A stretch of DNA of 64,000 bases from NCBI RefSeq assembly GCF_964204645.1, contig NC_134026.1:3410001-3474000 (forward strand), in the 5' to 3' direction. Both the position numbers and the translations under genes were made by a program. Source of the DNA: Tubulanus polymorphus (Eukaryota > Nemertea > Palaeonemertea > Tubulaniformes > Tubulanidae). The notes under the pieces were generated by a model, which had not been told where the DNA came from, searched no databases, and saw only the letters and a program-made list of their open reading frames with translations. Shown piece by piece: positions 56,345-64,000 of this stretch; position 1 is the stretch's first letter; the number at the start of each line of letters is the position of its first letter.

Positions 56345-56873
56345 TCAAAAAAGAAGAACCGAATCACTGATATCGTATGGCATGTTCCTACACCCGTCCT
56401 TTGCACCATTTACCCCGTATTTTTCACTTGGGCCGATCGACCCAAAGGCGACAATTCCGCGTTTTAAGATTAAAATGTGACTAGTCTGACCGGGCTTTAC
56501 TCCACGGTTATGCGATGCGCAACTGGTTTTAGTAGGCGAATCAAACTGAAGCCGTACGTAGCTATTCACGCTGTAAGGTTACTTTGCCGCCTTGAGTCTG
56601 ATCAATGGCATCAGATACTACAGTTAACTGACCCGTACGTGTACTAACTTGAAAAACAGAATCGGTGGATTTAATGGTGGAAATATTGCACCAGAAAAGA
56701 GTCCCGAGGTTCGTCTTATAAGTAAAAAGGAATATTGATGAAAATTCTAAATTAAATTCATATTGTTCTATCGGAAGTATCGCATCCCACCTTCTTTCAA
56801 GTTGAATAACCTGATATCCATTCACCGATAATTCTCTTGAATCAATACAAAATTTTGATTGAGTTGACGTCAA
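56345..56873 (-). pseudogene. Two overlapping minus-strand open frames, possibly one broken gene
   Basis: The frames 56562-56873 (motifs VNGYQVIQLERRWD, GTLFWCNISTIKSTDS) and 56345-56569 (SYVRLQFDSPTKTSC, GIVAFGSIGPSEKYG) abut with an 8-bp overlap in different frames. Their residue use looks protein-like, as if a single reading frame had been shifted. There is no domain I can name and no splice sites at the join. It may be a decayed gene or mobile-element ORF. Confidence 0.3.
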
Positions 56874-57195
56874 GTACAGCGAGCACCTGCACAGTGCAAG
56901 ACAAGTGAGCTCCGTTACAACGATATGAGCACGAGAGAAATATATTTCCGAGAAATATCAAAAAACAAAAACATTCTGAATGCAAATCTATAATAAATGA
57001 CACAAAAGATTTTCTAACTGCTTAGAGTTAAAACTGATTTAATCAATGAACACCTACAGAATACGGATTTGAATTTGTAGTTTCACACAGCTATGGAACA
57101 GGCTGTAGCCAATAGAATGCAAAGATTAAAGTTCGAATTCATAAACGATTGTTAATTTCTAAAACTAATTTCATCGCGTTAATTGTAAGTAATAG

Positions 57196-57693
57196 CTAGA
57201 AACCCGTGATCTTTCCAGTAAAACCGGTTCCACTTCCACCGCCATCAATAAATCCAGCATGCTCTACACCTTCTGCGGCAGCACTGTCAATATCACCGAT
57301 CAGCTCTGTTGGTTGAGTTCCTGGATTATACCCAAACTTCTCCATCATAAACCTGTCTAATTTCGATCCTAATAACCTCAAAATTTCATTCGCTGTTCTT
57401 TTCACTGTCCGTTTCAAAGACAAGATCTTCTGCGCGTTCCATTCGGCCACGTCTTTCACTTCTCGCAAAATTCTCAATTCTTTCTCCTGATCGGTTTCGT
57501 TAACGATATGTCGTTCAGCGTCGATGAATTTCCGCAAACCCGGCGGCGGCGGCGGCGCGGGTATCTCCCCCTCCTGACTCCACAAGCCAGCGCGGCTGGA
57601 GGCCCGATTCCTTTTACCCGGAACCGGCACCGAACCTACGGTCGTCAATCCGCTGTTCATAAGAATCACGAGGAAAACAACTAATACAAACAT
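57196..57693 (-). CDS. Gene E: secreted cysteine-free precursor, 165 aa
   Basis: The ATG is the first codon after a strong acceptor (tgttttttccccag), so the longer open frame upstream is intronic. Residues 1-20 form a signal peptide (MFVLVVFLVILMNSGL). The motif VPVPGKR at residues 22-28 is an amidation-plus-dibasic site of the kind found in neuropeptide precursors. Then come a Pro run (45-51), one N-glycosylation site (NET, 65-67), and a long amphipathic helix (about 68-118) with KR at 94-95 and 98-99. The C-terminus is Gly-rich (DGGGSGTGFTG). No cysteine anywhere. Role unknown; a processed secreted peptide or structural helix protein is inferred. Confidence 0.6.
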   Translation of the reverse strand: MFVLVVFLVILMNSGLTTVGSVPVPGKRNRASSRAGLWSQEGEIPAPPPPPGLRKFIDAERHIVNETDQEKELRILREVKDVAEWNAQKILSLKRTVKRTANEILRLLGSKLDRFMMEKFGYNPGTQPTELIGDIDSAAAEGVEHAGFIDGGGSGTGFTGKITGF

Positions 57694-57918
57694 CTGGGGA
57701 AAAAACAACAAAACTCTCGTCACATTTGAAACTGACTTGAAACTGTATTTCATAATCGGAAAAATGGCTTTCCATGCACCACACCCTCCTTCCTTTCTCA
57801 ATCAGAGCCCCTGTTGTTGTAAAGTTTCTGATCCCACATACATAAACTTCTATTTCAGGTGTTTTTTGAAGAATGAGCGTATAAGTGATGGATGTGGAGT
57901 CATTTGACACCCTCACCT
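57694..57918 (-). other. Gene E first intron and putative 5' UTR exon boundary
   Basis: GCGAG/gtgagg at 57919/57918 is a good donor 225 bp upstream of the coding exon. The open frame 57614-57916 in this area is a shadow. Confidence 0.45.
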
Positions 57919-58199
57919 CGCGGACTCTGAGAGGATGGATTCAGTATTATCGCCCGATGCCAACACCCCTCCTTGACTGAGCTTGATTGGAGCTACAAAC
58001 TTTTGCTCAAATTCCTCACCCGTCGGGCAAGAATTTCTCTTTCAATAACCTCTCACCTTTGAACTGAGATACGTGTCCAGTGGTCGCTTGACGTCTGAAT
58101 GAGCAAACACAGAAATTAGTTCTTTCACTGCCGTACCAGTTGAACATTAATTTGTATCAATAATGAGAAACAAATACTAGACCTCGCAATTTATATTTA

Positions 58200-58383
58200 T
58201 TGTTCTTGACTTCATTCGTGTCAAAAACATCAATAGTTGATTGGCAGATAATCAAAGGAAATATTAATTGAAAACTCGAGTTTTGGGTCAAATATTGGAT
58301 TTCGCTGTTATTGCACGTATAGCCTCTTTAATGACAGACGAAAAAAAAACGATATGAAAATCTCGTCGATTCAGAAATAGGGA
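58200..58383. other. AT-rich flank of the truncated LINE copy
   Basis: No feature seen. The LINE homology begins abruptly at about 58388 (ggggctcttaaacctatcat). Confidence 0.4.
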
Positions 58384-58686
58384 TTAGGGGCTCTTAAACC
58401 TATCATTAACATATAAATTGAGAGATATTTTATAAAGGATTGAACTTAGTTTAGTTTGTTTGCACGATATCGTTTTAACCCAAAAATTTATCATTCTACG
58501 CTTTGCGTCGATATACATAGGATAACGCCCTAGTTCCGCCAGCACTTGCACATTATGGGAATAATTCGTAACTTTCATTATAATTTTACAGAATTAGCAG
58601 TGGAGGTTTTCTAGTAAATCGAGATTCTCATAACCCCAGATTTCGCAGCCGTATAGAGCTACATGAGCGACACACATGGTGTCCTG
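58384..58686 (-). pseudogene. Truncated LINE ORF2 copy (copy 1)
   Basis: It matches 59690-59988 at about 95% or better, in the same orientation. It contains the frame 58384-58578 (MKVTNYSHNVQVLAELGRYP) and upstream LYGCEIWGYENLDLLENLHC, separated by a TAA at 58594-58596. It breaks off at 58384, losing the C-terminal part. Confidence 0.75.
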
Positions 58687-58866
58687 ACCGTACGGTGCTG
58701 CCGCCTATGCTCATCGTTAGCGGGATTTCCATACACTAACTGAAGTCAACTCTGGCAATCGTCGTGCTGTCAGTTATACTCCGTAACCCTTGCTTGCCAG
58801 AGTTGACTAACGTTAGTGTGTGAAAATCCCGCTACCGATGAGCATAGAGGCAGCACCGTACGGTGA
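58687..58866. mobile_element. Foldback element next to LINE copy 1
   Basis: The outer ends are accgtacggt palindromes. Long arms (ctgccgcctatgctcatcg, gcgggatttccatacactaa, tcaactctggcaa) pair with their complements around a loop of about 35 nt. Confidence 0.8.
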
Positions 58867-58910
58867 AATGTTGATATTTTAACAAAAGTAATTACTGATA
58901 ACTGATGCTG

Positions 58911-58985
58911 TACGAATACGAATACGAATACGAATACGAATACGAATACGAATACGAATACGAATACGAATACGAATACGAATAT
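58911..58985 (-). repeat. (TATTCG)n LINE tail microsatellite
   Basis: On the plus strand, about 12 copies of gaatac. They directly adjoin the AATAAA-containing 3' UTR of the LINE to their right, so on the minus strand they form its 3' tail. Confidence 0.85.
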
Positions 58986-59960
58986 TTATTACACTCCAAA
59001 CATTTCCATGGTATATGGAGGAGAAAACAGTATTTACAATAATTACATAAACGGTAATAAAAGCTACAAAACTTAATTAACTGGACTCACACTTATGTAA
59101 CACTTATGTACATAATATACTATTTACTATTTACAATACATATATTTACAATACATATATTTACAATTCATATACTACCGGAGGGATTTATATACATCTA
59201 GACCTATTTTGATGAATTTAGCCTAATTTAAAGTTGGATTTTGAAATACATCTAAATTCCGAAAGGTATTTATTTATATCTAAGTGGTTTTCACGGGGTT
59301 CGGTTAGCAAATTACAATCGAAAATAAAATGTACTTCGTCAACTAAAACGTTGCAGGCGGGGCATAATCTATCGGTTCTGGGTAAATGAAGGTTTGATAA
59401 TCTATTTGCAGGCAGGAGATAAGACCCAATCCTGAACTGGAATAAACTGGTCACTAAATCGTCATCAAGCTGATTAATGTAGTTTTCAAATTTAATATCC
59501 TTCTTATATTGCCTAATATTAGTGTACAGCGAGTTATTATTCAACTTAAAATCTATCTCTTGTACGTGCTGGTCTCGGAGTACACATTTTAATTTCTTTG
59601 AGAGTGTCATAGAGTTAACCATTAATTGCTGCGTCCAAATATATGATAGACCGCAGTCATCAAAAATCTTCTTAATAAATAACAGCCAGGGGCTCTTAAA
59701 CCTATCATTAACATATAAATTGAGAGATATTTTATAAAGGATTGAACTTAGTTTAGTTTGCTTGCACGATATCGTTTTAACCCAAAAATTGATCATTCTA
59801 CACTTTGCGTCAATATACATAGGATAACGCCCTAGTTCTGCCAGCACTTGCACATTATGGGAATATTTCGTAACTTTCATTATAATTTTACAGAATTAGC
59901 AGTGGAGGTTTTCTAGTAAATCGAGATTCTCATAACCCCAGATTTCGCAGCCGTATAGAG
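58986..59960 (-). mobile_element. LINE 3' part: ORF2 C-terminus, 3' UTR and tail (copy 2)
   Basis: The frame 59218-59880 (220 codons) carries the post-RT motif QVLAELGRYPMYIDAK and a C-terminal zinc-knuckle-like CPACNVLVDEVHFIFDC, as in CR1/L2/Jockey-type ORF2. Upstream LYGCEIWGYENLDLL continues it, broken by TAA at 59896-59898. The 3' UTR (58986-59217) ends in AATAAA and the hexamer tail. Reverse transcriptase and endonuclease are missing, so it is a 5'-truncated, dead copy. Confidence 0.8.
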
Positions 59961-59988
59961 CTACATGAGCGACACACATGTTGTCCTG

Positions 59989-60166
59989 ACCGTACGGTGC
60001 TGCCGCTATGCTCATCGTTAGCGGGATTTCCATACACTAACTGAAGTCAACTCTGGCAATCGTCGTGCTGTCCAGTGATACTCCGTAATCCTTGCTTGCC
60101 AGAGTTGACTAACGTTAGTGTATGAAAATCCCGCTACCGATTAGCATAGAGGCAGCACCGTACGGT
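59989..60166. mobile_element. Foldback element next to LINE copy 2
   Basis: Same foldback as at 58687-58866, with the same accgtacggt ends and a few base changes, at the same position relative to the LINE sequence. Confidence 0.8.
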
Positions 60167-60194
60167 AAAATGTTGATATCTTAACAAAAGTAAT

Positions 60195-60610
60195 TACTGA
60201 TAACTGATGCAGAGTGGTCCTAATGCTGAATGGAGGATTCACGGGTGTCCTGGGTTCGAACCCAGTAATTACTGATACTGATCCAGAGTAATCCTGGTGC
60301 TAATTAGAGGATGTACAGGGGCATTCCGTGGTTCGAACCCAGTAATTACTGACACACTGATTCAGAGTGGTCCTGATGCTGAATAGATGGGTGTTCGGTC
60401 GGGTTCGAACCCAGCAATTACTGATACTGATTCTGAGTGGTCCTGATGCTGGATAGAGGATTACGGGTGTACCGGGTCCGAACCTAATACTAGTAATTAC
60501 TGATTCTGATCCAGAGTGGTCCTGGTGCTCATTAGAGGATGTACAGGGTTGTCCCGGGTTCGAACCCAGTAATTACTGACACTGGTCCAGAGTGGTCCTG
60601 ATATATGAGA
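60195..60610 (+). repeat. Tandem array of tRNA-derived units (about 75-85 bp)
   Basis: Five to six units, each with an A-box-like ccagagtggtcctgatgctg and a B box gggttcgaaccc (60252, 60330, 60401, 60474, 60556), followed by agtaattactga. The A-box part resembles the D arm of Leu/Ser tRNAs (gagtggtct). The units have no matching acceptor stem, so they are tRNA-derived pseudogenes or monomers rather than working tRNAs. Confidence 0.7.
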
Positions 60611-60619
60611 AAACACACT

Positions 60620-60728
60620 CATCAAAAGTCTTCTTAATAAATATTAGCCAGGGGCTCTTAAATCTATCATTCAGATACAAATTAAAAATCTTATAGAGAA
60701 TTGAACTAAGTTTACTTTGTTTGCGCTA
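60620..60728 (-). pseudogene. Third LINE fragment
   Basis: tcttcttaataaatattagcc, ggggctcttaaatctatcat and agaattgaactaagttta match 59655-59765 with more divergence. Only about 105 bp survive. Confidence 0.65.
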
Positions 60729-60748
60729 AATCAATATTTCTCATGTAA

Positions 60749-60897
60749 TCGCCATCTATTGGAATTTGGCTGAACCGACTAGACAGCTCTTATTTGTCTC
60801 ACCGACTCTCCTTCGTATTCGTATTCGATTAAAGAAGAGTCAGTGAGACAAATAAGAGCTGTCTAGTCGGTTCAGCCAACTTCCAATAGATGGCGAT
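60749..60897. mobile_element. Near-perfect hairpin element
   Basis: Arms of about 63 bp (atcgccatctattggaa, ctgaaccgactagacagct, cttatttgtctcac) match their complements almost exactly, around a loop of about 17 nt made of attcgtattcg. Outer ends are related to the repeats at 53745-53890. Confidence 0.8.
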
Positions 60898-60924
60898 CAT
60901 AGCATCATTTAAACTAGACGAATG

Positions 60925-61020
60925 TCCCGAGTTCGAACCCAAAAATTACTGCCCCTGATTTCAGTGGTCCTGATGCTGAATAGAGGATAAACAGGGGTGC
61001 CCCAGGTTCAATACTTGAGT
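60925..61020 (+). repeat. Further tRNA-derived unit(s)
   Basis: gagttcgaaccc at 60929-60940, then ttcagtggtcctgatgctgaa and ccaggttcaa, continue the same family, separated from the main array by the LINE fragment and hairpin. Confidence 0.55.
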
Positions 61021-61325
61021 AGACATATTCTGGGTAAAGGTGACAGACACTTCTTCAGTAAACCGGCTCGTCCTTACTAGGATTAACTGAGACCCGCTAG
61101 ATTGGCACGAGTTGAAGTGAAAATCTGAGTTAGGTTTACTGTAGTTATCTATCATTACACTTAACGTGTTAGTATATACTGAAAAAATATAATCTGGACT
61201 ATCTAGTTTAAATGTGCATGGGTAGACCGAGTTCTCCTTACTAAATCAATTAAAACAAGCGAGTACAGGTGATTGACTGTAGACAATAGAATTTCAAAGA
61301 GTTTGAAAGTGTCTGAGTCAATGTG
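61020..61325. other. Spacer before duplication copy 2
   Basis: AT-rich sequence; no supported feature. Confidence 0.4.
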
Positions 61326-61984
61326 ATACTATACTTGATTAGTGTGATTCGAGTTAGAAGAGTCGAGTCCACTGTAGAACACAGAAAAACAACACAAACA
61401 ATTTGTAGTGAACAACTAAACCACGAATAGGTTTTAGTCTTCGTGATAAATAGTTCAATATGTATTAATAAGTAAACAAAGAGGTCAACCAACAACCAAT
61501 AATCAAACACCAATCACAAGCACTTTAAATCAATTAAGTACCACAAAATCAATATCTATCAATGTAACAAATAAGACAAGATAAAACTGGTTAAGTACTT
61601 TCCACCTCGTTTTACTATTTACACCAAGTTGAGAATACGCTACAGCTCCTCTACAAATCACCATATCATTTCATAGAAATAAATAAGTTTTACAAAAACA
61701 AACGAGTTACGAAGTGTAATTAACAAACACAGACAGAAGTCAACAAGAAGAAATCAAGGTCAGTCATCATGTCATGTCAAGTTCAAACACACTACGGAAC
61801 TGACTACTGCATTTCAGTTCCACCTCAAAACAACAGCAACAATTCTTTAGAAACGATCAAAGATATTCTAACTGGTTTTATTCAAATCAAAGTAAATCTC
61901 GAATTGAACACACATATTGATACACAGGGTCAGTTGCACACACATAAGAATTCTCAAAGTCTTAACATTCACAAGAATTCTCCA

Positions 61985-62675
61985 AGTTAAGCAACGCATT
62001 AGAGTTCTCCAAGTTAAGCAACGCATTAGAGTTCTCCAAGTTCAAGCAAAACATTGGAGTTCTCCAAGTTCCAGTAACGCATTAGAGTTCACCAAGTTCC
62101 AGCAACGCATTAGAGTTCTCCAAGTTCCAGCAACGCATTAGAGTTCTCCAAGTTCCAGCAACGCATTAGAGTTCTCCAAGTTCCAGTAACGCATTAGAGT
62201 TCTCCAAGTTCCAGCAACGCATTAGAGTTCTCCAAGTTCCAGCAACGCATTAGAGTTCACCAAGTTCCAGTAACGCATTAGAGTTCTCCAAGTTCCAGCA
62301 ACGCATTAGAGTTCTCCAAGTTCCAGTAATGCATTAGAGTTCACCAAGTTCCAGCAACGCATTAGAGTTCACCAAGTTCCAGCAACGCATTAGAGTTCTC
62401 CAAGTTCCAGCAACGCATTAGAGTTCTCCAAGTTCCAGTAATGCATTAGAGTTCTCCAAGTTCCAGTAACGCATTAGAGTTCACCAAGTTCCAGCAACGC
62501 ATTAGAGTTCACCAAGTTTCAGTAACGCATTAGAGTTCACCAAGTTCCAGCAACGCATTAGAGTTCTCCAAGTTCCAGCAACGCATTAGAGTTCTCCAAG
62601 TTCCAGCAACGCATTAGAGTTCTCCAAGTTCCAGCAACGCATTAGAGTTCACCAAGTTCCAGCAACGCATTAGAG
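61985..62675. repeat. 28-bp tandem repeat, long allele (copy 2)
   Basis: About 25 units of ccaagttccagcaacgcatt plus agagttct, with variants agtaac/agcaac and ttcacc/ttctcc. It is about twice as long, and more uniform, than the array in copy 1. Confidence 0.95.
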
Positions 62676-62751
62676 TTCTCAAACGATCAACAGGCGCCCC
62701 CTGATTATCAAAGTCAACATCGAGTTAGATTAGATATTTCACACATTTTCA

Positions 62752-63960
62752 CCTACAAGACAAACAAACAAACATTAAAGGATATTTTCAACAATCAACC
62801 AAACATTAAAACATAAGTCGTTTTTCTATTACAACATACCTGATTTATAGTCTGTTCAGATTCATGACTCATCCATTCTTTCAACTTTGGAAGAATATTC
62901 ATGTGAATCCCTGAAGGTATTTTTCCATCTTTTAGTAACATAACATCTCTAGATATTTCCTACTCACAAAACGAAAACTCAAAATATGAATAATTTTGAA
63001 TAACAGGAGATTTGAAAATTGGTTCATGTAATTTCAAAGTTATACCTGATTTAAAGTCAGTTCAGACTAATGACTCGACCTTCCTTTGCAACTGTTAACT
63101 TTGTGACTCTACTTTGTTGCTAAGGCAGTTAATTAAGTACAACTGATCTCAGTGGTGACATTCATCTAACTGATGCCTCGTGATTGTGTTATCTCTGATG
63201 ACTCAATTCTATGGACCTCTCAATATTTGCTACAAGAAAACACAAAATACATATGAATACCGGCAATGTTCAATTTTTGATATTTGAAAATTGATTCATA
63301 TCATTTTCAATATTATACCTGATTTAAAGTCAGTTCAGACTAATGACTCGACATTCCTCTGGAACTGTTTACATGTGACTCTTAATTGTTACTTCGTTCC
63401 TGACTTAGAGGCAGATATAGCACAGCACCACTGATCTCATCTCACTTGTGATGCACTTATCTCTCTGGTGACGCCCTGATCTATCCACTTGGAGGGACAT
63501 AGTTCTGTACTGATCTCACTAGTGATATTCTCATCTATGGTGACACTCAGTTCTGTGGTTAAACCTCTCAATATTTGCTACAAGAAAACATAAAATATGA
63601 ATAATTTTAGATTTTGAGACTTTGATTTATAGTCAATTCAATGACTTATCCTTCTTCTGGTATTGTATGTCTAATGATTTGCTGCAAGAAAACATGTAAC
63701 AGACCAGCATAATGTTTGAGACTTTTCCTACAACAAGAGAACCATGTTTTATGTACCTTGATACATGATTTATAGTCAGTTCAGACTAATGACTCGACGT
63801 TCCTCTGGAACTGTCAACCTTCCTTGCGACTTTTGCTGACTTTGACGGAGATGAATCAGTGCTACTGATCTGAGTGGTGACATTCATCTAACTGATGCCT
63901 GGTGATTGTCTCATCTCTAGTGACACTCAGTTCTGTGACCCTTCAATATTTGCTACAAGA
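62752..63960 (-). ncRNA. Candidate repeated exons, copy 2
   Basis: Minus-strand blocks again start after ..cttgtag and end TAAATCAG/gtata (donors near 62842, 63047 and 63320), with the last acceptor (tttgtcttgtag) before 62752 leading into the 28-bp array. One block (near 63620-63680) has lost its donor in both copies. All are closed by stops. Confidence 0.3.
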
Positions 63961-64000
63961 AAACACAAAATATGAATAATTTTCAATTTTGATACTTTGA

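Larger units (their letters stand above)
61326..64000. repeat. Segmental duplication, copy 2 (runs off the right edge)
   Basis: It starts near atactatacttgattagtg and parallels 21006-23440 to the window end. The short plus frame 61769-61990 (HYGTDYCISVPPQ) is broken in copy 1 and differs mostly at amino-acid-changing sites, so it does not look selected. Confidence 0.85.

Noticed and set aside
61985-62675. 28-bp direct repeats as a CRISPR array
   Set aside because: Units abut with no unique spacers, and all the context is eukaryotic. The same applies to the 35-, 62- and 70-bp arrays.

Overview
The window reads as nuclear DNA from an AT-rich, intron-rich, repeat-loaded animal genome, most likely a marine invertebrate. 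The evidence is GT-AG introns with well-kept phases, a tRNA-derived SINE with a core of the kind seen in molluscs, lancelets and echinoderms, LINE tails, many foldback elements and long satellite arrays. Nothing prokaryotic is visible. The species cannot be named from sequence alone.

Left part (1-17 kb): one multi-exon gene on the minus strand (gene A), running off the left edge. Eight coding exons can be chained with consistent phase, from two alternative first exons (near 16.3 kb and 14.4 kb) down to 480. The product is a long, acidic, Ser/Asp-rich protein that I do not recognise. Its introns hold foldback elements and a CpG-rich patch at 3.48-3.81 kb.

17-21 kb: no convincing gene. It holds a LINE 3' end, an LTR-like segment and a foldback. 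21.0-23.7 kb: a segment that returns, in the same orientation, at 61.3-64 kb (about 40.3 kb apart). It carries a 28-bp tandem repeat and a series of repeated minus-strand blocks bounded by splice-like sites that are not open for translation.

24.3-44.2 kb: a repeat landscape. It contains a composite satellite (about 150-165 bp 'A' units and 159-bp 'B' units, with a 3.43-kb higher-order duplication), then arrays with 70-, 42-, 62- and 279-bp periods, GA-rich tracts and several foldbacks.

44.5-52.6 kb: gene C on the minus strand, reconstructed from a CRE+TATA promoter at 52.6 kb, a short coding exon at 51.7-51.9 kb and a long 3' exon at 44.67-45.53 kb. Its product is nuclear-looking, Pro/Thr/Arg-rich and with acidic stretches. 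The 6-kb intron holds a Harbinger-like element with a nested LINE tail, a SINE, and a 35/70-bp satellite interrupted by a TIR element that carries a tRNA-like module.

53-58 kb: small genes. Gene D (plus strand) encodes a secreted, helix-rich protein; one of its six exons cannot be joined in frame. Gene E (minus strand) encodes a secreted cysteine-free precursor. 58.2-61.1 kb: decayed LINE copies that share the same in-frame stop, each flanked by the same foldback, then a tandem array of tRNA-derived units and a near-perfect hairpin. The duplicated segment then resumes to the right edge.
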